A stretch of DNA of 64,000 nt from Arachis hypogaea. Its lineage: Eukaryota > Streptophyta > Magnoliopsida > Fabales > Fabaceae. The stretch is from the NCBI RefSeq assembly GCF_003086295.3, contig NC_092039.1, positions 97,794,561 to 97,858,560 on the forward strand, in the 5' to 3' direction. The translations under genes were made by a program, and so were the position numbers. Numbering within the stretch: position 1 is the stretch's first letter; the number at the start of each line of letters is the position of its first letter. A model generated the notes under the pieces. That model had not been told where the DNA came from and did not search any database. It saw only the letters and a program-made list of their open reading frames with translations. Shown in pieces: positions 45,871 through 57,700 of this stretch.

Positions 45871-46963
45871 GATTAGCACCAAATGTAATAAGCCTCGCGA
45901 TTATGCAAGGCTGTAATTAATCTATCGTTAATTTGGCAACTATGGTTCTTTAATAGCAAATCCGTGATAGCTCCACAAGCATATACATAATTAAGTTATT
46001 TACTATCATTAGTTTTGATTACTGCAACAAAAAATTGTAACAAAATAGATGGTTTACGATCTACCAGACTACCACAACAACAATATTACAATCACAAATG
46101 AGTGAAATTACGAATGCAGAACACTATTTAGAATCATATACCATATAGGTCATAAATTAAGATATACTTCAACACTATGTACCCCTGTTTCCTAAATCAT
46201 GATTTTAACTGGTTAAACAAAGTTGATGAAATCAAATATCTCTGAGCTTCCTCAAAGGTTAACCAAGTAACTTGTTTTCTCTAATAAGAACTTCAAAAAT
46301 GATATATTTTTGTCAAAATTGATGAAGATCTATCCTTTACAACAAAGTATGTGTTATATTCAATGAGTAGGGCTACAAGCCAAATTGACCACAATGAACA
46401 CTCTAGCTGTAAAATCCGTTAATGTAAAGATAATGGCATGAAGGAACAATAATATATGTAAGAATATCAATGTCTTCATATATATTATACAATTTTACTG
46501 GCTGTAAATAAATTATTGTCACTACAAATTATTCCAAAAAAGTTTGCAACAAAGGAGTCTTCATTCTTCTGTGCATCAGCTAACTAAGCTAAAAATAGTC
46601 ACAAAATATTATAAAAATACACCCAAAAAAAAAAATTGCTCATGCCGAGAAGAAAGAAAACTCCAGCATCTGTCAGAGGTGTCCAAGCTAGATAGCTGGA
46701 TTTGACAAACATTTTATTTACAGTTAGATTATTTTTTTGATGTATGAAAATACTTTGATATTTGTATGAATACAAATGTTCAAATCATGCCATTAGTTTT
46801 ACACGAATAGGTGTTGCATTGTCCCCATGTTCTGCATATCTGCAAGTGGAAACTATATCTTCGAATGGTTGCAACTCTGCCAACAGAGTGACTAATTTGA
46901 ATGGTCAATTGGTCATATCAATAATGAAAATATGAAACATTCTAATATAAATATTTTTAGTAG
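45871..46963. other. Intergenic DNA downstream of the RUS gene
   Basis: AT-rich with no gene recognised. Its right end should contain the 3' untranslated region and poly(A) site of the RUS gene, whose stop codon is at 46966-46964. No clear signal can be chosen. Confidence 0.6.
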
Positions 46964-49900
46964 TTAGAGAAGATTTATATCATCAATTGAGACTTCTGTG
47001 GGAACCTTCAAATTGATTTGCTGGGCATTCCATCCAGCTTCTTTCAACTTTTGAATGAAATCATCAAACCTGTCTTCCAATTGCATCAGGCTATTAGCAA
47101 GTTGATCGCAGACACTAACTTCGCCATCCCAGTTCTCGCTTAGCCAGAACATTTGCCACACACTTCGCAATACTGAGATGCTCATTGCTCCAACCTGAAA
47201 CATGACTGTAACTTCACCAAACGAGGATTGACTTCCAATTAATTCTCAGGGTATGTTTGGTTCGGGTTGAAATTTTTATGGATGAGCTCTGCATATAAAT
47301 TATACACAGCAAACTGTTCCATGAAAATTTCTACACTATCAATAACAATTTAGAGCAAACCTTGAAAGAAACATAGAACTCCAAACCTTCTTCTTGCTGG
47401 TTCACTATAAGAATATGTTTCTCATTTGCATATAATTTTAGAAGTTCCTTCACCTGCCCCATTTTAAGAAGAATAAGAATTATATGACTGTCTTATAGTT
47501 TTTATTTGAACAAGAAAGAATATAACCCTGAATCTATTTTTCTTTTCTTCATAAAACTGTGATTTGTGACACTAACAACAATAGGGTAACAAATATAATC
47601 CTGAATCTATTTTTCCATGTTTTTGGCTGCTGTTCATGTTCGATGGGTTATTGAGCTGCTGTTTCCGCTTCAAGAGTTCTCAATAATTGTCTGCTGCCCC
47701 TCATTTCAATTTCAAGTTCATTCTTGTGTTGCTGAGGGGCTTTCCTCCCTTAGTTCCTGTCCAATAGTTTCAGTTTTTATGGAATTATGGGGAATCTTTC
47801 TCTCTTGCTCCTGAAGGAAAGCGTTTTGACTTGGTGCAGGAGGGAGAAAGAAAATTATATCGTTTTAAGATAAGAGAAAGCATAGAAGGTTTCTTTGAGT
47901 CCCTGTTTTTGAATAAGGATGTTGTTGATTGGCTGCTGTCCATTATTCGAGAAGAAGTTCTATCATCAAATCCCTCCTTTTATAAGTGTTTCAAAGATGG
48001 AAGAAATTCATTTTCTGGTTTTCGTGTTCAAAACAAGAGAGGAAGGTTTCTTAGAATAACTGAATTCTTTGGTAGAGGTAAAAGAAGCTCAATTATTATT
48101 CCTGAAGGTCTATCAAGAGAGGGATGGCATCAATTTGAACAAGCTCACATTGCCTTGGTCGATACGAAACCCTCTTAGGACATCCAAAAGAAACCTTCAT
48201 ATCACCCTTTTCCGTTCTCCAAGTTAGTTTTCCGGAAAACACCATTCTCAATGGTGGTTAAAAGAAGGGGTGGTAATGAGGATGTAGCTGAGTAGGAAGC
48301 CAAAGGAAAAACCAAAAAGCCTCGGAAATCCCTCTAAAATGGAAATTTCGTGTTAAAATTTCTCCCAACAATAATAGGAAGGTGTTTTGGGTTCGAGAAG
48401 ATGAAAAGAAATGCAGGAACATCATAAGGGATGTTTTATGCCATCCTCAATGGAACCTAAACCTATGTCTTCTCCAGGTTAAGGTAACAAAAATGTTATA
48501 TCCTTTCTAGACTGGAACAGTCTAATGGAAATGTTTTCTCTAGGTTGGGAACACGAAATGTGTCATCAGGAAATAAAACTATTCTTCCTTCCTCAAAAAC
48601 CAACAATCAAGAAAGAAGGCCAACCAAGTGTGGGTGCAACAAAATATGGGCAGATGATCGTGTTCCTCCCAATTTCGGAAAACCCCTCTTCATCTGTCCA
48701 ACAGCATGGAGTGTCAACCCCTAATATTGATCGTGTTCCTCCCAATTTCGGAGCTCCTTGTGCAGAAGATCAAAAAGGGAAGAAAATGGTAATAGCTAGT
48801 GAAGAGGTAGATGATGACAAGACTGTCTCTACAGATGTTTTCTCAAATATGGATTCCATGAATCTTTGGGAAGATGAAAATGGAAGATAAGGGACTGTTG
48901 ATAGTCTCTCTCCAAGAAAAAAACTACAGTATAAGGAGGTTAAAGACAACTCCGAGGACAAGTTTTACAATGTCTCAGCTCTATTTTAGGAGAGTATCCC
49001 TTGTGTTTCTTCTGGCAAAATTGATGTTGGTCTTAATTCCATTAACACAGTTGACAGTTAGATTTTGGGTATGCACATTGCAGGGAGTGATAATATTCAA
49101 CATGCCTCTTCAACACCTTCATCTTCTTTTATACCCTCTTCTTTACCTACTATACCCAATTCCTTAAATAATGATCCTTGTTTTTCAAAACCTTAATGAA
49201 ATTCTTTCTTTTGTAAAAAATAAAATAAATTAACAGAAAAAACAGCAATAGTGATCTGATACCACAAAATGAGATCTTGTCACACCATCCATCTTTTCCA
49301 GGGGCAAGCCAAAAATAATCTTTGGCTTCATGAACTGTGACCAACATAATATATTTTCTTCCCTGTTGCAATCCACGCATCCTGAAATAAACCCATCTGA
49401 CAAATTGAACATTTCTGTGAAGGAAAATAACACACACTAAAGCACTGAATTTGTCTGAATGTAACCTGGAACGATTGAGTGCAACACGTGTGATTTTACA
49501 AGTATGCGAGCACGCTTGAGGTTTATCTGTAAAAATAACAGAAGAATCATCAGAAATCACCTTATATGCATATAAATTTTCAGCTATTTGAGATAAAGCA
49601 CTACATGCTTACAGTGTTAAACTGAAGGACTGAAAGAGATTCATAGCGTAGCCAAAGATGCAGAAGTCGCATACTCAACCATGTTAAAGAAATTACGGGA
49701 TATGATTTTACAAGGCCAGGTGTATCCTGCAGTAAATAACCTGAAACGAATGTAACTTGCCAACTAATGGTATCTTGGTGTTGCTACAAAAACGAAAAAT
49801 AAATAAATAAAAAGCCATCCTAAACATCTATGTACTTTACCAGTATTAATATGCCAAAAGCAAGGCCAACCAGCTGGGCAACCACTTCCCAAACCTCTTC

Positions 49901-52900
49901 CTGAGATATTTAAATAAACAATTATGAGGAAAACCCGACATTTTTCAGTTAGTCATAAAAATAGGTGCTACATAATAGGGGGTATAGAGAAGGTTGACAA
50001 TGTGATTATAAACTATGAAACTGAGATCAGCCAACAACATTGCTTCAATATGGAGAGCAAAATGGGGAATTGTATTAATGGATATGATTATAAACAAGAA
50101 TTAAGATAAGACTAGAGTTCATGAAAAGACATACCATTTAAGAAATTTTAAAACTATTATAATATATAATCATGGAACAAAGTACAATCAGAAACTAAGA
50201 TCGTTACCATTATTAGAATGAGGGTATACCTTTGCTGCTACCTCCCCCAGATTTCCTGAGATCGCAAAGTGGTTTTGGATCACACGAAAGGAAGGATCCT
50301 TTAGTCCTCTTGCAACAGCCTGGTTCAATGCCAAACACTAAGAAACTATTGCTCATAAAGTATAGAGTTAGTGCTGCTATGATATTACTATCAATGAGGC
50401 AATTGTTTCCGAGTCTAAATTTGAAAATTTTTGAAATCTAAGCTTGTTTTGAATATACCCCAAACCAACACTCCTTGTTTTGAACTTGAAAGTTAATCTA
50501 TTAGTCTTTTTATACTTTTACATTACAGATTGCTATGTTTGTCGAAAAGGGAGCAAGGAAGGATAAAAGGTTGCATTGCCATTTTTCACTCAGAATGTGA
50601 TGAAGAAAGAGAAGGAAGTTAGAAAGATAATATAGGTCAGTCCAAGGAGTACAAAATGGCAGAGAATCAATACTCAAAAATTCAGTGACTTTATGCTTGT
50701 ACATATAATTTATCCAAATAAAATAAATAAATAACGAAGCAAATTTCTATCAGCATGTCTATTATGTATTCCTTTCCTCCAAACAAACACAGAAAAGTTA
50801 TCCATGTCATTATTCTTTCTAATCAACAACAAATAAGGGTGACAGATTTGTGCTATTTATTTTCTAATTTCCAATTTGTCATCCCCACTTCTCATATATC
50901 TCTTTTGAATAGGTTTGACCAATTTTGTATACAAATACCCTGTTGCATTTGGCAATTAAAGAGATTATCTTTCTTTTTTAATCCCAAAAATTTCGTGCAT
51001 TCTTAGTTATTTTGGTCCAATTAGATAACATCAATTGGTATTGTGGCCTGGTTCTTGGTTCTTATTGCTCCACTCATTCTTATCACATTTATATGCAGTG
51101 ATGTCTATAAAAAAACATAGCACTGAAATGTAATAAACTTGCATAGTGACGAACCTTTGTAAGATTTCCAAGAGAGGCCAAAGGAAGGAAATAGGCCGGA
51201 TATAATTGGGTTGTCAGATCAAAAATGCTGCATGAGATTTCAGCAGTGAGGGTCTCTAAGCTAGGTTTCATTAGCATATGTCCACAAGAAAAAACAAGGA
51301 GTACTACTCAGACCTTCCGGCACTGCCAATGAAGTCTGCATACATTCTCCATTGCTTTGGATCATCATCAAACAGATTTCCAAATCTTCCACCTGAGAAA
51401 GGTGGCAACAGTCAGTTAGTTGAAAGTAACATGTCAGCATATAATTTGCTGCTTTCTTTAACTTCATTCATGATTGCCAGACCAATGAATAATCTCCCAA
51501 CAGCTCCAATGCCATCCTTCGTGACCCATCTAAAGATGAAAGCATAACATGCTATCAACCACATAAAAGTAAAACTAGCAAATAAATGATTGCATAAAAG
51601 GAATATCTATATGCAAGAGAAGCTATGTTTGTATAAAAAGGTATAAGATCTAAAGTTTATGATTCACCTGATGGCAGCAGCAGAAGCAGCCGCCGTAGTT
51701 CCAGAGAAAGAGCCAATGCCAACAGCCTGCAAGTAAAGTAGAAAATTTGACTTGAAAGACAGAGTCTGCTTTGTTTATTTATTTATTTTTGTTTTTGAGA
51801 CAAAAAGAAAGTTTGTTATGCAGAACATAAATTGCACGGCAATTTGCTGCACAACCACATAAAAACAGGAAGTAAATCTTCGTTGAACAAAATTTGAGGC
51901 ATTAGTTATTAAAGGAGATGGCTTCCTTACGCCCATCAACATTTTTTAGAGAAAAAAAAAAGCAGCAAAGTAAATCAAAATGAATTTTAAAATTTGGTGT
52001 TAAGCCACTGGCATGCATTATGCATATCGAGGCATGAGCACTATTAGTCAGAATCAATAACGAAATGACACAAAGTAACCTAAAATATTAAACAAGTATT
52101 TATAATATAAAATCAGTGAGAAAAAAAAAATCAGCAGCTTAAGATTGACATGCCTTTAGGAGACTTGAAGTAACTAGGGTGTGACAGATCCATCCAGTCA
52201 CATTGGTAGGGAACTGCAACAACATGTAGTTCAAGTAATCATCCGAAACAGATCCTGCACTATGACCAAGTTATGTAAACAAAAAGTTTCCCTCCAACTT
52301 CACTTAATCACTGGACTAAAATATCAACAAGCTTCTACTAAAGTTTATAACATCAGCTTTCTACCCTTATGCAAATATCTACTAGCCTATTAGACAAGTC
52401 TCAAATCATTAAAAATTTATACAACTACCGGTGCCATCAAGTTTTGAAGCACTCCGAATAAACTATAAAAGAATATAAGAATGAGATTATATAAGTGAAC
52501 ATGTCAAAATCACAATGCTTATCCTACTTCCCTAAAGCTTAATATCTTAAAAGTTGATATCAAAACCACTAACTTCAGCTGATATCGTGGTTTATAGGAA
52601 AATAAGAGCAACAATAGCTTATGATATACAAATAAGAAATGAAATTTTTGTTAAATGAATCACCAGGAAAGCCAGCTGGTAGAACAAAATCCTTGATTAT
52701 CTGTGGAAGCCACGATATTCTTCCATCAAAAGAATTCAAATCTTGGAACCTGTTTGTTGTAGAGCTATCCTCCTCAACAAGGATAGTTTGCAACTGTGAA
52801 TCATCACCTAACACATATCTGCTCATAATAAGTGGGAAAATAATCAAATATGTAAAATGTACTTACCATAAGCTGTGAAGTTTGTTCATAAATTAAAAAT

Positions 52901-53330
52901 AGGAAGAAGCCAAAGAACAAAACTTTATAGTTTAAAAGTAAAGAGTAAAAACCTCTTAGCAGTACCATTGCTATATCTCTCAACCAATATCACTTTAGAT
53001 AAGCCTTCACCTCTGAAAAAATTAAAAACCACAACAAAATGAGAGGGGCAGTAAATAAATAATTTAAGAAAAATGGTTTGTTTAATTCAAGTGAACCCTT
53101 CAAAGTTAAACAATTGATCATAATTTAAGTAAATCAATTTTGAAACCAAAAAATGAAAAAGGAACCGACCCTTCATTATTAGCATGATTTTCATATTTGA
53201 GACTTGAATGCTTGGAAGAGCATTGGATTTGAGGGAAGTGATGATTTCTGCTTCTCTTAACCCTCTTCAATGAAGTATTGTTGAAGGAAGAACGCGATGT
53301 AGGGAATGAAATTCGCAATGTGTGAGACAT
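46964..53330 (-). CDS. Root UVB sensitive (RUS, DUF647) family protein, 15 exons, plastid-targeted
   Basis: Exons by eye: 53330-53170, 53012-52953, 52818-52664, 52254-52154, 51726-51668, 51529-51483, 51392-51314, 51227-51155, 50319-50230, 49900-49841, 49726-49613, 49526-49466, 49414-49263, 47453-47361, 47194-46964. The sum is 1536 bases (511 codons plus stop) with all phases consistent. Residues 1-45 are Ser/Arg-rich and poor in acids, like a chloroplast transit peptide. RUS signatures: FVLPAGFPGSVSDDYLNYML, GIGSFSGTTAAASAAAIRWV, GGRFGNLFDDDPKQWRMYAD, IFDLTTQLYPAYFLPLASLG and CVDCNREENIL. Known members (RUS1/RUS2) act in early seedling UV-B response and auxin transport. Length and transit peptide recall RUS5, but the exact member is not certain. 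Intron 4 has a GC donor. Intron 13 (1809 bp) holds an antisense retroelement-like remnant. Confidence 0.9.
47617..49170 (+). pseudogene. Degenerate retroelement-like (possibly LINE ORF1) remnant inside RUS intron 13, antisense
   Basis: The best block is 47831-48178 (115 residues) with GFFESLFLNKDVVDWLLSII and GRGKRSSIIIPEGLSREGWH. This resembles the N-terminal part of hypothetical proteins that I associate with plant LINE-type elements. Further text (48525-48890, with an acidic EEVDDDKTVS stretch) is in other frames with stops. The 24-base text at 48656 recurs at 48728. It runs opposite to the RUS gene and has no introns. It could instead be a host gene fragment. Confidence 0.4.
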
Positions 53331-53379
53331 TGAGTGGGGGGAAAATAGAATATGGAAACTGTAAAAATAGTTTCTTTCG

Positions 53380-53404
53380 CTTCTTCTTCTTCTTCTTCTT
53401 CTTA
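53380..53404 (-). repeat. (GAA)n microsatellite in the RUS 5' leader
   Basis: About eight GAA/AAG repeats on the gene strand, ~50-75 bases before the start codon at 53330. Such GA-rich tracts are common in plant 5' leaders. Confidence 0.7.
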
Positions 53405-54795
53405 TTCCTTCCCTTTTTCTTTTTATTTTATTTTAGTTATTTATTTATTTATTTGGTAAATGATGCTACTGAAATAGAAAGAGTTACACCATCATCATCC
53501 TTAGCAGAAACCTAAGGGCATGGTGAACACTGAACAAGAAATATGAATATTTTTTGTTTTATCCAAATATAAATAAATATGATAAAAAGAAATAGGAAAC
53601 ATCAACTGGCCCATATTTTTTTCTGTTTACGTCGTTTCAGTTAGGAAGCCCAAAATGAAAAAAATAAAACAAATTACTGGTAAATTTATCTCAAATAAAT
53701 ATATACGTGACGCCTGACGTATGGCGAATTGGTGATACCGTGATAGGGTTTATTAATAATAGTATGCTAATAAATAATAATCATCTTAATAATCAAAATC
53801 AGTAAAAATTTAAATACAGTGTTTATTTTTAGAAAGTATTTATATATAACTTCTTTGTAAGAAATTAAGAAAATAATTAACAGGATTCATTATTTTTCAT
53901 ATAAAACAAAATTTAATGATTTTATATTTTATATGTTATGATTAAAAGTAACATCTTAATATAAATTTAATATTTAATATAATAAAACATTTACTCCATA
54001 CTCATTAATTTTAAAAATAAGAAAGATTTATAATTTTTTATGTATTGATATGCTTGTATTTATTTATTCATTTAAAATATATTGTATAAATAGAAATATT
54101 ATTTATTTTTTTATATAGTATTATATCTATGTCTATTAAAGTTCATTGATTTTTTTTGTCATATTATTTGATTTTTATTTAATAAAAGAATAAAGTGATA
54201 GTTACATCACTAATTAGTCTTAAAAATATATATATCAATTAAATCTTTTAAAATAATAAATAATAGACATATTATTTTTTTATTAATTTATTATGTAAAA
54301 TTTAATGACAGTATTTATGTATACCGTTAATTACAATGACGTATCTATTATCACAAAAATAATTTTTAAAGTAAAATTTTAAATATTTTTTTAAAATTCG
54401 TAGTAAATAGAAAACCATTAATGTTTTGACGAGAGTTATGTGAAAATTTAAAAGATAACAAATATTTCATAATCTAAAACAAGATATTTTCCATGTTTAT
54501 ATGTCAGCAACAATAGAATACATTCATACAAATAATAAAATACATAGATAATTTTATTTTGTTGAAACTAACGACGTAAAAGACATAATTAATATCTTTT
54601 TAAAAAATTAATTAATTTAAAGTGAAAATTTTTCAAAACCTAATTATCACTCTATTCTTAATAAAATTTAGTAGTTCATAAAAATTATATATATTTATAT
54701 TTATTCAAACTATATAAAATTATGAATTTAGTTAACATGTATCTTAAAGACATATAATAAATTTATTATTAATAAAAAATTTTAAATATTTTTAT
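53405..54795. other. Intergenic AT-rich DNA upstream of RUS
   Basis: The promoter of the minus-strand RUS gene must lie at its left side, but no definite TATA box stands out. The rest is AT-rich without coding signal and reaches the tandem array. Confidence 0.6.
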
Positions 54796-57700
54796 TTAAT
54801 AAATATAAAATAAAAACATTAAAAATTAAATTTTTTAAATCTTTAATAAAATACATTTTAACTTTATAATCATAACATATGTCTTAAAAATACAAAATAG
54901 ATAAATTCAAAATTTATTTAAACTCATTTTAAACCTAGTAACACTCCCTTTGCAGGAGGAATACATCCTCTCAATTGTTAAAAAAAATTTGAGATTATAA
55001 AATGTGATCTCTAATTCTTCATTGTTCTCATTCATATTTATTCTTAGTTCCAGTTATAAAATTAATGGTAAGAGATCATACTTTACTCCCTTAATTGTTA
55101 AAAAAATTGAGAGGATTCATTCTCCCTTACAGAAACAGGGCTGAGTTTTTTCTATATTATAAACGTATGTGTGATATCCAATGATATTTGAGTGGTATTG
55201 TAATTTATTCTACTATGCCCTACTTCAATTTTTTGAAAGGAACAAAACGTCATCAACGTTTTGTGGGTGGATGAGTTGTTTTAATTAAAAAAAGCAAAAT
55301 GGCATCGACAGATTGCATAATTTTTTTTAATTTAGCATGGACAAAACGTCAACGACGTATTGTATACGAAATATTTTTTAATTTTACTATGTGCAAAACG
55401 TCAGCGAAGTATTGTATATTTATTTTTTTTAATTGACAGAAAGGAAAAACGTCAGTGACGCTTTACTTGAAGACATGTTTTTAAATTATTTTTTGGTCAA
55501 AACGTCGTTCACGTATTGCAAAAAAAGTAAAAACGTGAATGATGTTTTGTGAAAATGTCAATGACGTTTTGTGCTAAGAGGAATAAAAAATAAAAAATTA
55601 ACTATAAAAGAAGTTTTGGATTGTGCTAAAACGCAAAATTGGATTATGAGAGTAAAGTTCTACATAGAAATGGAGTAATAAGAGTTTTGTTCTATAAAAT
55701 GTTATCAATCTGAGAGAGTGAAAAAAGTTTGTGAGTAAGTGTGATGAGTGTATAAAATGGAGGGTTATATTAGTTTAATAAATATAAAATAAATACATTA
55801 AAAATTTAATTTTTTATATCTTTAATAAAAAAAATTTTAACTTTATAATCATAACATATGTCTTAAAAATACAAAATAGATATATCCAAAATTTATTTAA
55901 ACTCGTTTAAAACCCGGTAACACTCCCTTGGTAGGAGAAATAGATCGTCTCAAATGTTAAAAAAAAAAATTGAGATTGTAAAATGTGATCTCTAATTCTT
56001 CATTGTTCTCTCTCATATTTATTCTTAGTTCCACTTATAAAATTAATGGTAAGAGATCATACTTTATTCCCTTAATTGTTTAAAAAATTGAGAGGATTCA
56101 TTCTCCCTTGCAGAAACAGGGCTGAGTTTTTTCTATATTATAAACGTATGTGTGATATCCAATGATATTTGAGTGGTATTGTAATTTATTCTGCTATGGC
56201 TCTGCTTCAATTTTTTGAAAGGAACAAAACGTCATCAACGTTTTGTGGGTGGGTGAGTTTTTTTTAATTAAAAAAGTAAAATGGCGTCGACAGATTGCAT
56301 AATTTTTTTTAATTTAGCATGGACAAAATGTCAGCGACGTATTGCATAAGAAATACTTTTTTTAATTTTACTATGTGCAAAACGTCAGCGACGTATTGTA
56401 TATTTATTTTTTTTAATTGACAGAAAGGGAAAACGTCAGTGACGTTTTGCTTGAAGACATGTTTTTAAATTATTTTTCGGTCAAAACATCGTTCACGTAT
56501 TGCAAAAAAAGTAAAAACGTGAATGATATTTTGTGAAAATGTCAGCGACGTTTTGTGCTAGGAGGAATAAAAAAAATTAATTATAAAAGAAGTTTTGGAT
56601 TGTGCTAAAACGCAAAATTGGAGTATGAGAGTAAAGTTCTACATAAAAATAGAGTAATAAGAGTTTTGTTCTACAAAATATTCTCAATATGAGAGAGTGA
56701 AAAAAGTTTGTGAGTGAGTGTGAAGAGTGTATAAAATGGAGGGTTATATTAGTTTAATAAATACAAAATAAATACATTAAAAATTTAATTTTTCATATCT
56801 TTAATAAAAAAAATTTTAACTTTATAATAATAACATATGTCTTAAAAATACAAAATAGATAAATCCAAAATTTATTTAAACTCATTTTAAACCTGGTAAC
56901 ACTCCCTTGGCAAGAGGAATAGATCCTCTCAATTATTAAAAAAAATTGAAATTGTAAATAATGTGATCTCTAATTCTTCATTGTTCTCTCTCATATTTAT
57001 TCTTAGTTCCACTTATAAAATTAATGGTAAGAGATCATACTTTACTCCCTTAATTGTTAAAAAAATTGAGAGGATTCATTCTCCCTTGCAGAAATAGGGC
57101 TGAGTTTTTTCTATATAATAAACGTATGTGTGTTATCCAATGATATTTGAGTGGTATTGTAATTTATTCTACTATGCCCTACTTCAATTTTTTGAAAGGA
57201 ACAAAACGTCATCAACGTTTTGTGGGTGGATGAGTTGTTTTAATTAAAAAAAGCAAAATGGCATCGACAGATTGCATAATTTTTTTTAATTTAGCATGGA
57301 CAAAACGTCAACGACGTATTGTATACGAAATATTTTTTAATTTTACTATGTGCAAAACGTCAGCGAAGTATTGTATATTTATTTTTTTTAATTGACAGAA
57401 AGGAAAAACGTCAGTGACGCTTTACTTGAAGACATGTTTTTAAATTATTTTTTGGTCAAAACGTCGTTCACGTATTGCAAAAAAAGTAAAAACGTGAATG
57501 ATGTTTTGTGAAAATGTCAATGACGTTTTGTGCTAAGAGGAATAAAAAATAAAAAATTAACTATAAAAGAAGTTTTGGATTGTGCTAAAACGCAAAATTG
57601 GATTATGAGAGTAAAGTTCTACATAGAAATGGAGTAATAAGAGTTTTGTTCTATAAAATGTTATCAATCTGAGAGAGTGAAAAAAGTTTGTGAGTAAGTG

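Noticed and set aside
47831..48178. Host gene on the plus strand within the RUS intron
   Set aside because: Stops and frame changes on both sides and retroelement-like character make a functional gene unlikely. It is kept only as a remnant.
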